A DNA stretch of 64,000 nucleotides, taken from contig JAWZSP010000006.1 in assembly GCA_034401135.1 (NCBI GenBank), positions 1,674,001-1,738,000 on the forward strand, in the 5' to 3' direction. Below the pieces are notes generated by a model, which had not been told where the DNA came from, searched no databases, and worked only from the letters and a program-made list of their open reading frames with translations. The translations under genes and the position numbers were made by a program. Numbering within the stretch: position 1 is the first letter of the stretch; each line of letters opens with the position of its first letter. Below, in pieces: positions 13,467 through 23,623 of this stretch. This DNA is from Volutella citrinella (lineage: Eukaryota > Ascomycota > Sordariomycetes > Hypocreales > Nectriaceae).

Positions 13467-14640
13467 GTTGGGCGGCGAGGGCCGGGGTTTAGAGAGAGTA
13501 TACAAAAACAAAAACAAAAACTCTCCCGCTTCTCCAGATTCTAGAAGGATTATGGCAATCAATCGGGGTGGGGAGGAGGATTAAAAAGCCTCTCATCAAA
13601 CTCGGCACAGCCCGCCCCTCATGGGCTGTGCCTGTCTCAGGAGCCGCATCCATGCGGCACGGGGCCAATCACGGCCGGATTGTCAGCCGCAGCCGCCAGC
13701 CAGCTGATTTCTCTGGGGGGACCAAACACTCAATTTTGCTGCATGTATGCAGGGGCCACGTTTGCGAGAGCGGAAGGCAAATTAAGTAAGCAGGTTGTCA
13801 GATCGTCTTGCCATTCGCGGGGCGCGACGACATCGAGGCCAGAAGATCGTTGCGAGCCAAGCGTGGGAGCAAAAGTGTGTTTGGGTTTGGTGGAGTCGAA
13901 AACCATTCTCCAATTCGCACTGATGAAAGGATGCGAACACTGCCTCGGTGAATGTAGCAGACGTGGCTAAGCAAGGTGCCAAGAAACTGAATGTGCGTGG
14001 ACCTGGCAAACTTACAGGCCTCGATGCATGGCCGGTGGAGTCACTGCAGCCGATGTGAATAGTTTTAACTTGATTCTCTTTTAAATATCCCGCATCGCAG
14101 TAGCATCGGAATATTTGCTAGGCATGAACAGGTCTCGTCTTAGTGTTGATTCTGCTTAATGGCTGCAGATGCTGCGTTAGGCAGCCTCTCCGAGAAAGAA
14201 GTTGTCGGCCGACCAATAGCCGCTCCGCAGCATCATGAGGCGCAAGATAGAGTTGATGGTGACAGACAGGGGATCGGTGCACTAGCCGAGTCTTGCAGGG
14301 TCGCGTGTGAGCATGCGAGGTCGCAACTTTGCCGCCGCGGGTGTTCATATCGCCAGTCGGCATGTGGGGGGTGCTCCGTGGCTTTGCTCACGCGACACTC
14401 CTCCCGGATGCAGCCTATAGACGGGCCACGGCGATAGTAGGCACTTGCGAAGCGCAGCTTGCATCGTGGTTGGGCGGGTTGTTTGTTGGTCGTGGCACTG
14501 CTCAGGAGACTGCTGAATCTTACGACCAGGGTCATCGGGTCGCCGTTCTCATTTCTTCAACCCCACAGCTCGCCTGCTTCTTATTCTCCCTCCTCCGCTT
14601 CTTCTCGACAGAAGGGACAAGGGAGACGACAAAATCCACA
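13467..14640. other. Divergent intergenic region
   Basis: 1.17 kb shared upstream region of the membrane-protein gene (minus) and the secreted-protein gene at 14641 (plus). A pyrimidine-rich tract precedes the plus-strand ATG (about 14568-14610), a common fungal promoter feature. No gene seen. Confidence 0.6.
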
Positions 14641-15329
14641 ATGAAGCTTCTCACAGTTTATGCGGTAATGGCCGCCATCAGCCCGTTCGCGGCACTTGCC
14701 CAGCAATATCACCTTGGACCAGCCTCGGAGACGCCAGCTGGACCGGGGTCGGCTCTCAGGGTCCCCGGCCACAACCATGTCTCTTACGGGCCGGTACCGA
14801 AAGAGGATCAGCTGTTCAAAGTCAAGTTTCTCGACATCGCACCCTCGATCTGGCAGAAGTGAGACAATTCCACGCCCTCGTAATAAGGGGTTGATGAAGT
14901 TGATGGCGGGATCGCTAACCCCATGACAGAGACCAGACGTTCTATATTTACTTGCAAGGCGAGCTACCACCGGAAAAGACCGGTCCGGATGCACTGGCCC
15001 GCGCAACTCTCAGCGTAACGCTCTCGCAGCAAGGTGGGACGGAAACAGGGCCCAAGACGGTGACGGTGCCGCTCCGGACCAAGAGATACAGCGAGTTGAC
15101 CAGGGTGTCAATACGGGACGGCAGCGACGTCGACATTAGTCATCTCGCTCGTGGGCGCAATGATATCCTGGTGGATGTGTCCTTGCCCAGCGATTACTTG
15201 GAGACGGGCGTGTGGAAGATTGAAGTGGTGGCGAGGACGTGGTATGGGGATTGTTTGTTTGCCATGATGACGACGCAGCAGTTGAAAGGCAGGCCGAGGC
15301 GGCGCCCTGATAATGTTAGAGACTTGTAG
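14641..15329 (+). CDS. Secreted protein of unknown function
   Basis: Predicted 205-aa extracellular protein. Exons 14641-14858 and 14930-15329 with a 71-nt intron (14859-14929) in phase 2. A clear signal peptide is visible: MKLL, a hydrophobic core and a likely cut after ...FAALAQ (about residue 21). The mature part has a short N-terminal segment with GPASETPAGPGS and GHNHVSYGPVPKEDQLF, then a region with VTVPLRTKRYSEL and a C-terminal WYGDCLFAMMTTQQL. There is one cysteine only, so it is not a disulfide-stapled effector. It resembles a small group of uncharacterised secreted proteins of Hypocreales, an impression I cannot confirm here. The stop is TAG at 15327. Confidence 0.8.
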
Positions 15330-16718
15330 TTAAGGTTGGAAATAATAGAGCGCTTGGTACATACTTCATAGACGTGTAGAGTATCAACATGAGCAATCGT
15401 GTAACATTACCACGGTCGAACTCGGTATGTAATGTGCGCCCATCAAGGTCCGGGCCTCCAAGGATCAAATGATGTGCGGCGGGTGACATCCAACCTGGAT
15501 TCATCGCCAATAAGAAACTCTGGCTCCCAAAGTGCCAACGATCTCGCTGCTGCGTTTCGATAATTTGCCACTGAATTCGGTATGTGTGTGTTCGAGTTTG
15601 ATTGTAAAGCTCGACCAGATCGTGCTGGGGTCTGCAAGTGTCGCGACAAGGGTTGGTGCTATTCTTGGACTTTTTTCATGGTCCTGCGTCGTGGCTGCCC
15701 GAGTTTGCAAACATGCATTGTTTTTGGACTGTTCCTTTGCAACCCACGCCAGCACAGACCAGACAATGGACTCTGGACAATGGCTCCCGACAAGACTGGG
15801 GAACAACAATCTGGTGTCTGCTGCCGTTCATCAGGATAACTGTGCTGTCAGCGCACACCATATGGACAGAAGCTATCAAGCCAAAGAGCGGTGTCGTTTC
15901 ATTCTAGCAGAACATGCAACCCAAGTGGGCACTTTTTGATACAATTTGTCGTTTGCCTGCCTTGGATGAGATGACATTAGCTAGGTGATGAGGCATGGCA
16001 AGAGCGGGTGAAGGGGTATTTCGAAGAAATGAGCAGCTCTATAAGACGTCAGCAATAAGAGTCTAAGCCGCGACGCAGAATTCTATATCCCATGCTCTGG
16101 CCTATACGTGCGTGTGCCCGCGAGTGATGCATGACCAAGCGGACCGCCGGATGAGAATGGACCCGCAAGCTGCCGGTTTAGGTAGTATCCGATCAGCGTG
16201 GAGTCGCAGCCGTTTAAATTGGCAGGGGACGCCGTCAGAAAATAGCGGCCAGCTCTGTGCTTCGATTCGCCGCATCGCCAACTAGGCTCTGGTCCACTGA
16301 AATCCGGCGCGACGATTGGTCTGCTCGTCAACACCAGTTGGGGGTGAGGCGCCAACGGGACCAGCCCTACGGCCGACCTAGTTGCGCCGCCACAACGACT
16401 GACGAAACAAGGGCATCGGACACATCGTGAGCCTGCCTAGGCATATTGCAGCTGGAGACACAGTGACGGGATTCTCAGCCGTAGATGGCAGATTTTGCAG
16501 CTTGGGCCGCGTGCCGGGTGAGGCGCAGGTGAGATTGGGGACGAAGCGTGAATATACCCCTGGCTGAGATGCTATTGTTCGCTCAACCCTCACAATAGAC
16601 AGAATCCATAAATAGAGGAACAACTCCTCGCCTTGGAAGTGGTTTTATTCGGCAACCACACAGAGCTTCTCAGCCTCTTCCTTGCATCCCACTTCTCCAT
16701 CTTGCAACATCGCCTACA
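15330..16718. other. Intergenic region
   Basis: 1.4 kb with no supportable gene. It contains the promoter of the hydrolase at 16719, including an ATAAATA element at 16608-16614. Confidence 0.6.
16608..16614 (+). promoter_or_regulatory. TATA-like box of the TAP-like hydrolase gene
   Basis: ATAAATA about 105 nt upstream of the ATG at 16719. Position fits a core promoter; assignment is by sequence only. Confidence 0.45.
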
Positions 16719-18529
16719 ATGCGTCTTGATCATGCCTCTGTGCTCGGCACAGCTGCCACGATGCTTCACACCCGACAGGCCGAGCAGCCTGCTTTCGACT
16801 GGGCTTCCATCACGCCCACCCGCGATCTGCAGTACCACGACTGCTACAAGTCCTTCAAGTGCGCCCGCCTCGAGGTCCCCCTCGACTGGACGCAGTGCCC
16901 GTCCGGCTCCGACTGCAACAAGTCCAACGCCTGGGCCGCCATCGCCATCGTCACCCTGCCGGCCACGGTGCCCGAGGACGACGCCAGCTTCGGCGGCACC
17001 GTGCTCATCAACCCGGGCGGCCCGGGCGGCTCGGGCACGCAGTTTGCGCTCGACAGCGGCGCGTACCTGCAGGGCGTGGTCGACGGCGAGCGGCACTACG
17101 ACATCCTAGGCTTCGACCCCCGCGGCATGGGGCTGAGCACGCCCGATGGGGACTGCTACAAGAACGACTTCGCGCGGGCCTCGGACGCCATCCAGATGGG
17201 CGGCCTGTCGCCTGCGGACCCGGGCAGCCCGGGCCTGACCATGTACTACGAGGCGGCGAGGGGCGTGTCGGAGATGTGCGCGGCGGCCGGGCCCGACAGC
17301 ATCTTTGCGCACATCTCGACGGCGTCGGTGGCGCGGGACATGCTCGAGATTGTCGACCGCGTTGATCAGCTGCGCAAGCGCACCGTAAAGGGATACAAGA
17401 ACAAGTGCAAGGCGGAGCTGCCGTGCCTGCAGTACCTGGGCTTCTCGTACGGCACGTTCCTGGGCAACACGTTTGCGTCCATGTTCCCCGGGCGTGTTGG
17501 CCGCATGGTCCTCGATGGCATAGTCGATGCTGACAACTACGTGCAAGATGTAGGAAGCCCCTCTCCACGGGTCCAGTTCCACATAACTGTACAGTGCTAA
17601 CGGTGCCACAGGAAATGTCCAAAACCCTGACAGACGCCGAAAAGGTCGTCGACCACTTCTACGAGACGTGCTTCAAGGCCGGAGCCGACTGCGCCCTCAG
17701 ACTCGACTCGGACACCGGCTTCGGCGACATCCGCAAGCGCATCGACGACCTCATCGAGCACCTCGACAAGAACCCGGCCTCGGTCGTCGACCAGGGCCGC
17801 GTCCGCCTCGTCACCTCGCACACGGTCCGCGACGCCATCCGGCAGATGCTCTACCAGCCCATCCGGCAGTACGAGCCCGCGTCGCTCGTCCTCGCCGCCG
17901 CCGCCCTCGCCGGGAACTACTCGCTGCTGCTCCAGACGCCCACGGGCCTGGCCTCGGCCGTCGACGCCAAGGACATGTGCGTCGAGCCCGGCGCGTCGTA
18001 CCCGCCGTCCCAGCTGGCCCTCCTCAACGAGGGCGCCTACGGCGTCTTCTGCGGCGACACCTCCCGCGGCGACGCCGAGCTGCGCAACGTCACCTGGGCC
18101 GAGGCCACGGCGAAGCACTTCCACGACCAGGCGCCCACCGTCGGCGAGTCGTGGGCGCGTACCGTGCTGTCGTGCTCGGGATGGCACTTCCGGCCCAAGA
18201 ACGCCTACCACGGGCCCTTTGGCACCCCGAAGGCGAGCATGGACGACAAGGACGCCCCGAATGCGCCGGTGCTCTTTCTGTCGACGCGGTACGACCACGC
18301 CACGCCGCTCTCCAATGCGTACACGGCGTCCAAGCAGCACCAGGACTCGGTCGTCGTGGTGCAGGAGTCTGTGGGCCACTGCGCGCTGCTTACCTCGCGG
18401 AGCCAGTGCGTGCAGAAGATTGTGAGCAAGTACTTTGCGACGGGCGAGATGCCGGACAAGGAGACGGTGTGCGAGGAGGACTGCGATGCCTCGATCCCGT
18501 TCAAGGCGTGTCCGGGGCTGGTCGAGTAG
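16719..18529 (+). CDS. Alpha/beta-hydrolase, tripeptidyl-aminopeptidase (TAP)-like
   Basis: Predicted 582-aa hydrolase of the proline-iminopeptidase/TAP-like family, which removes residues from peptide N-termini. Exons 16719-17549 and 17612-18529 with a 62-nt intron (17550-17611), phase 0. Evidence: an oxyanion-loop motif NPGGPGGSG at about residues 104-112; a nucleophile elbow GFSYG with Ser243; a C-terminal TAP-like domain with Asp505 in STRYDHATP and His533 in SVGHCALL. All three catalytic residues are present. Ten or more cysteines suggest an extracellular or secretory-pathway enzyme, although the N-terminus (MRLDHASVLGTAATML) is a poor signal peptide; an unannotated upstream exon is possible. 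High GC and strong third-position bias explain the long false frames on both strands of this gene. Substrate preference cannot be read from sequence. Confidence 0.9.
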
Positions 18530-18868
18530 TGCTGTGGCAGGAGTTGATGTGTTCACGGGAGAGTGAGAGGCGACAGGTGTTGAGATTGATAGTGCTGGAG
18601 GATAGAACTGCTAGACTTTCGTATTAATACTCGATGTTTCCGCTGGACCAAATAGCCTCCGCAGTGCGATTAACCCAAGGTTCAAATTCGCTATTTCAAC
18701 TATACACGCTTCTGACTATTGTACAAGCATGACCTGCATTGCCGCAGTTGAATCGATAACTCGCCAAAGTTCTCGAACACCTATGGCGCTGAAAACGCCG
18801 CTATCTCAGACATCTGGCCTTTGCTCCCTCCGCGGGCACAAACTAGTATAACGTCATAGACTCGTCGT
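18530..18868. other. Convergent 3' intergenic region
   Basis: 339 nt between the 3' ends of the hydrolase gene (plus) and the small secreted-peptide gene (minus). No feature seen. Confidence 0.6.
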
Positions 18869-19240
18869 CTACGGGCTGGGGCCGGGTGTGATGGCCGGGT
18901 CGTACTCCTTCGTCTTGGGAGGAGCATAGGTGTTCTCGCACCACTTGACGCAGAAGACGTTGCGAAGCACCTGCTCGGGGTCCTCGAGGGGGAATTCGTT
19001 GTTGCAGTTGACGCGACAGTTTTGCTACAGAGTCAAAAGGGTCAGCCCAGGAATCCGGCTCGGACAACGGCGCGCCGCGGGACTTACAAAGAGAGCAGCC
19101 TGTTTCGTGTTAGCGAAAATGTTTCTTGTTACGTTTTATGAGGGTAGAGTGCTTACTTCTGTAGAGGGCCCCGACTCGGGCGTGGGCGCGGCGGCAACGG
19201 TGGTGGCCAGGGCCGCGAAGACGATGGTGGCGAAACGCAT
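18869..19240 (-). CDS. Small secreted twin-CX3C peptide with a 12-nt microexon
   Basis: Predicted 83-aa secreted peptide built from three exons: 19240-19157 (84 nt), 19099-19088 (12 nt) and 19024-18869 (156 nt). Introns are 57 and 63 nt, both GT-AG and both phase 0. Exon 1 encodes a signal peptide (MRFATIVFAALATTVAAA) and a short acidic spacer. The microexon encodes AALF. Exon 3 encodes QNCRVNC, 17 residues, then CVKWC, and a Pro-rich tail ending PGPSP. The four cysteines form CX3C-X17-CX3C, compatible with an alpha-hairpin stapled by two disulfides; this fold is an inference. Retaining intron 2 would stop the frame after 24 codons of non-conserved sequence. A TATATA box sits at 19352-19357, about 115 nt upstream. 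No single open frame covers the gene, so an ORF scan would miss it. Function unknown. Confidence 0.75.
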
Positions 19241-20130
19241 GTTGATTGTTGGTCTGGTAGAATAGGTGCAGGGGGGGATATGATTAACGGAGGCGTTGGT
19301 CTGGTGTTGATTGATGGCCTCGAGACTGAGAGCCGTGGGCTGGACGTCCTGTATATACCCTCGCGGTGGTAGGATGGATGGGACCTGGCAATTCCGAGCA
19401 GGACAGTCTCGACCCGCATCTGTGGGATGTTGCTGTTTCGTATTCTGAGTCGGTCATCGTTGCATAGTCTGGCCGAGGATCCAACGACCGGGCGCGAGGA
19501 CCGTGCAGCAATATAAATTGCTTCCTGCGTCTCGCGTAGGGCAGAAGTTTGCCACATCTGGACAATCTGGTGTCAGGGGGGATCCAATTATGGCACTCTG
19601 CCAGACCCACCCAGCACTGATGGATCTCACGACTTGCCAAAACAGCCTGGTGGGATCGGGATCGACAGGGCTGCATTAGTGAATTTTCAGATTTAGATGC
19701 CAGAAACTCACGGGCTTCCGTTTTGAGAACCGTTCCAAGATAATGCCCAATGAGTTTTCGCTTTATCCGCGTATTGTTATCAAGACCATAAGACAAGGTA
19801 GCCGATGATATCTCAGCGATAGGTCACGCAACAGCCGTGGTTTGAGGAGAAATCCAGAACATGATCTGGTGGCCAGTCCTTGGCGTCGAGGTTGATGCAA
19901 TATTGAAAACATGACCATTGACCGTGAACACGGTTGTCACGTCCCTGCATCTCGGATCATGTCCATTGAAGAACACTGCGTCTCATTTTCCACATTGCAC
20001 TTGACCCCGCGCCCACAGGCCCACGGGTCTTGGCCAGATGCACCCCATTCCCCCAACATGACGGAATCTCCAGCTGTTGGCAGTACCTCATGCACAAGTG
20101 GAGACGGGTACAGCAGCGAGCACTCAGACC
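19241..20130. other. Intergenic region
   Basis: About 890 nt upstream of the twin-CX3C gene and of the decayed phosphotransferase. Apart from the TATA-like box at 19352-19357 nothing is recognisable. Confidence 0.55.
19352..19357 (-). promoter_or_regulatory. TATA-like box of the twin-CX3C peptide gene
   Basis: TATATA on the minus strand about 115 nt before the ATG at 19240. It supports the existence of this otherwise easily missed gene. Confidence 0.45.
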
Positions 20131-20548
20131 GCACCAGCCGCTTCGTTGCCTCAATCAACAAAAGACGCCCTCGCACAAGATATCTCAGGGCTTCGAAACG
20201 GTCTACCCTGCTCTCCTTCCCGCCAGTTCTCCGTGGGGAATGCCAATCTGGTTCGGAAAGTCCGGTTCGGAGACGGCCCTCAGTGGATCGCGAGGCTGTG
20301 CATGCCTCCATTCCTGGAGCAGGACGGCTAAGGCTGGCTTCAGTCTCGAGATAGGATTCGCTTGGAGATGGAGTCGGAACTTGCTACAATCTAACCCCCA
20401 TTGCGGCCAACAGACAGACATACCAATCCCAGAGGTCTACGCCTATGAGCTCACCGACCAAAACGTTGTCGGACCTCTAATTGAAACAGGCACCGGGCTA
20501 TATGACAATGCTTCTGAATTCTACGCCCACTACCCTCGAAAGGGCTAA
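20131..20548 (+). pseudogene. Decayed APH-type phosphotransferase remnant
   Basis: Pieces of an aminoglycoside-phosphotransferase/choline-kinase-like N-lobe can be read in three frames. Frame A (to 20331) gives QFSVGNANLVRKVRF and WIARLCMPPF, the usual glycine-loop and lysine-strand region, and then a TAA; the same frame resumes with DRIRLEMESELATI and hits a second TAA at 20392. A short IAAN follows in another frame, and a third frame gives TDIPIPEVYAYELTDQNVVG running directly into PLIETGTGLYDN and EFYAHYP. In intact members about 70 residues normally separate these last two parts, so an internal deletion is likely. There are thus two in-frame stops, at least two frame changes and a deletion. 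The gene is dead; the family assignment rests on motif order. Confidence 0.6.
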
Positions 20549-20970
20549 CCAGTATGAGGGAAGGAACAGGAGCAAGGCAGGCACCAAACAAGAGCAGACG
20601 TTCTGCTTTCGCAAGAATGAATTTTTCTCCAAGGAGGCTCTGGCCTTTCGGTGAGCCCCGGGGAAGGGGCATCCACCACGTTCCCCCTGTCGGGAGGCGT
20701 CTGGGGCTGCTTGGGCCGCTTGGACGGGTTGTCTTTGGCGGCGGCATCATTGCTCGTCACGAAGTAGACTTTTGAATGCGGGGAATCAAGCCCAGGTTGT
20801 GTGCTATTCTGGTTGCTCAGATGCTGGTAGTAGCGCACTAAGGCAAAGGTGCCCTCGAAGGCGCAGCTGCGGAAGTCGGTGCCGAATGAGTCTATGTACC
20901 TTTTCCACGAGGTGCCATCACCGAGTTCCCACGCCGCGTTTTTTAGAAACTGCTCCTCCAGGAGATGCAT
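20545..20970 (-). other. Coding-like open frame, unassigned
   Basis: An open frame of 141 codons with protein-like composition: NAAWELGDGTSWKRYID, then FRSCAFEGTFALVRYYQHL, then KVYFVTSND and a Lys/Pro-rich region. I do not recognise it. In-frame sequence upstream of the ATG at 20970 contains TAG directly before TACGCGCCAATG, which could be an intron acceptor, but no donor at a sensible distance was found. The last 30 codons look random. It may be a gene fragment or a chance frame opposite the APH remnant; it ends next to that remnant. Confidence 0.3.
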
Positions 20971-21070
20971 TGGCGCGTACTACGTGGTACACATGGGTAC
21001 GTACTTGAACGAGGCCTGAAGCCTGAGACAGGAGCCAAGGGCACCTTCCACAACCTAAATTCAGGGCCGG

Positions 21071-21769
21071 ATGGACGACCATCTCCGGCGAGCCGAGGAG
21101 AAGCACCCCGGAGAACTCCCCGGTGCCATGGTTAACTACACTCGCTGGGGTCCAGCTGGGTATGTCTCTCTCCTTGTGGTTGTCTAGCCATGCCGTGCCC
21201 GGCCTTAGCTGACAGCCTCGCGCGAAACAGAATGCCTGAATGTCGGTTACTCTACCAGTCACAGTACGACCACAGTGGCTGGCGACTCGTTGACGTATAT
21301 CGGCGGTCCCCGAAGCCCTTCTATTGTGGTTGGGACTATGAGCAAGACCCGGATTTCCCGCACATCATCGCAGCCGTGTCGGAAGGCGCACTTCTCAAGG
21401 AGGGCGTTCTCTGCACCAGTGAACTATCTGTCCTGCTGTACCAGGACGCAAACGCAAGCATCACGACCGGCAAGCCCCATGAGATTTATCCGGTACGGAC
21501 CTTGACTATATCTCCCAAACTCAAACCATTCTCACTTCTCGTTGTTCTGATTTTGTTGACTGTCTATTTCAACCCACTAGATCATGGTCATCGCCGCATC
21601 GTGCGACACGGTTCGCATCACACAAGCTATTTGGGATCTGAAGGAGGGCCATTTCCAGATCCGAATGTCGCGAATTCTCGAGTTTCCTGATGGAATACGC
21701 AAAAACTGGGACGATTATCTCACCTTGTTGGGTTGGATCGTCGGCGACCCTATTGGAGATACGGCATGA
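21071..21769 (+). CDS. Conserved fungal protein of unknown function, 179 aa
   Basis: Three exons: 21071-21159, 21231-21492 and 21581-21769, with introns of 71 and 88 nt (phases 2 and 0). The ATG at 21071 is the first after an in-frame TAA at 21056. The spliced protein has a Tyr/Trp-rich core: PFYCGWDYEQDPDFPHIIAAVSEG is split across lines of conserved hydrophobics, followed by LLKEGVLC, MVIAAS and a C-terminal GIRKNWDDYLTLLGWI-type segment ending DPIGDTA. The pattern matches an uncharacterised protein family that I recall from many filamentous fungi; no function or catalytic motif is known to me. No signal peptide or membrane helix. The very short exon 1 is the least certain part. Confidence 0.65.
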
Positions 21770-22685
21770 TTTCAGGCTTTCGTTGTGTTGTTCATCACAA
21801 AGGCGTTGGGCGTCGGGCAGGACGGAAGGCCAAGCTGCTACGCAGTGTTTAGGTAGCGGTTTTTGGCTGACATGACTTTACATCATTCAACTCTGAAGAG
21901 ACTGAATAATACCCCTTTTACTTGTGCAACTTGCTGTTTACCAATCCCAATCCCCGTGCATCCGTAATCTTGGAGCCTACCAGGCGCCCCAACCCAACAC
22001 CAAACCCTAGACTCTAGACCGGAGCTTGCATATTGAAGTGGACGGACAAATTATGTCATGTCTTTCCAAGTGATGTCAGTTTCTTTTCGCTGCGTGGGCA
22101 ATGCTACGACTTGAACAATTGCTGTGGCTAGCGTCCCAGGGGATACAAGACAGAACAGAATGCACCTCACACCTTATCTCTGCACTGAACATTGGAAACA
22201 GGCCGTTTAGCTAAAATTGTGACTGATGCACACCCATTCAACTGTGTCGCGTGCCCCGTCGGGGTAACCGAACCAAAGTCCTACGGACCTCCCATCTTCA
22301 GATTAGCCTAGAAGCATCCTCCTTCACTTCCCCGTGGACGAAAACAGGGGGGAAATGCTTAATTATTAGGTTCACGGGGCGATGTGGTCGGGATGGCCAT
22401 CCATCGACGAGACGGTAGGATCACCAGCATTTGACGAGTGACCGGATCTGTCTAATCGGATCCTTCGCCTCGAGCCCTATCCCACAATCCCCCATGACCT
22501 TTAGTAGCCAGGCGATTGCCGCCTCGGCTACAGTGCACTGCTGAATTAAGAAGTTACCAACAAAGAGCTGGCCAGGGGGGCCTCAGGATGATATAAGGAG
22601 GTGCTCTCCGCGACCAGCTCCGTCACTGTTCCGCCTTTATCAGCGAGACTGTTCATTCTGCAAAACAAATCGGGCTCAAATCATC
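21770..22685. other. Intergenic region
   Basis: 916 nt, no gene seen. It contains a TATAAGG element at 22592-22598, about 90 nt before the next ATG. Confidence 0.6.
22592..22598 (+). promoter_or_regulatory. TATA-like box of the secreted-protein gene
   Basis: TATAAGG about 90 nt upstream of the ATG at 22686, in typical core-promoter position. Confidence 0.5.
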
Positions 22686-23197
22686 ATGGTCCGTTTTATC
22701 TACCTCGTCGCAGTCATTGCTGTTGCAATGTCGCCGGCCAGTGCGAGCGTCGAGGGAGAAGGCGTCGAGGTCCCCTCCTGCAAGCCAATGCCCCAGGGCA
22801 ACTGCTGCGTCCATTTCGAGGGACGGAGGGACATGGCGCAAAGGAATCGCGAATGGGCGAGTAAGCAACCCCGAGTGAGGCGCGTCTTGCGGGATCATAT
22901 GCTAAAGCTGATGCGCCAGGCGGCCGGGTTACCTGGGAGAACGTGACCCTGTACGACAACAACGCCAAGGTCATCGGCAAGGCGCACTCGGACAAGAAAC
23001 CCTTTAGCATCTGGTCGACACTGCCGTGGACGGTGGAGATCCCGGACCCGCCGGTGGACACGGACGAGAACAAGTTCCTGATCCGGTACGGCGCTTACTC
23101 CATTAACAAGAACATCTGGTGCCACAGGTTCTGGAACGAGGACATTAGGGCACATGCCAAGAAGTGTGCGCACAGCTTTCCATGCGGTGTATATTAG
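22686..23197 (+). CDS. Small secreted protein, 150 aa
   Basis: Exons 22686-22860 and 22920-23197 with a 59-nt intron (22861-22919), phase 1. A signal peptide is evident (MVRFIYLVAVIAVAMSPASAS). The mature protein starts with an acidic segment and CKPMPQGNCC, followed after the splice by RVTWENVTLYDNNAKVIG, IWSTLPWTVEI and a C-terminal cysteine group (IWCHRFW, KKCAH, FPCGVY). The six cysteines could form three disulfides. The aromatic beta-rich middle suggests a compact beta fold, which is an inference. No homologue is recognised with confidence; a secreted effector-type or cell-wall role is possible but not shown. Confidence 0.75.
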
Positions 23198-23623
23198 GCT
23201 GCCATCCTTGAAGACCGTTTCTGGCACCGGCCCATTGATAGTTGATAGTCGACACAAACAAGTTGATGTGGTGTATCAACGAACAGTTTTCCAAACGAAC
23301 TCCCGTTAACTTTGTTTCAATAGAGGCATAATACTGATAGAATAGTTTCGTTCTGAAAGGAGCCCCGCTTGACTCGTCTCACTTGCAGCCTTCATGACAG
23401 GCACTCCGCAACTCCGAGCTGGCCAGCCCATCAGCCTTGCAGCGATGCACCCCGCCACGGCTCAGCCACTTGAAACTCGTGTTTGGATGAACGACGTTCG
23501 TCAACGTCAGACCACTATTTCCAACGTCTCTCGTGGAAGCTCACATCACCATCACCTTGCCTCAACCGGAAGTGTTTTCACTCGAACCTGAAGAAAGTTC
23601 TGAACCGTACTCACCCCTCCAGT
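23198..23623. other. Intergenic region before the HET pseudogene
   Basis: 426 nt. The frame of the downstream gene is open upstream of its ATG, but no better start is visible. Confidence 0.5.

Noticed and set aside
17597..18627. Two 319-codon frames, one on each strand, inside the hydrolase gene
   Set aside because: They are Arg/Pro/Gly/Val-rich shadows of a GC-rich exon; the hydrolase frame has the catalytic Asp and His.
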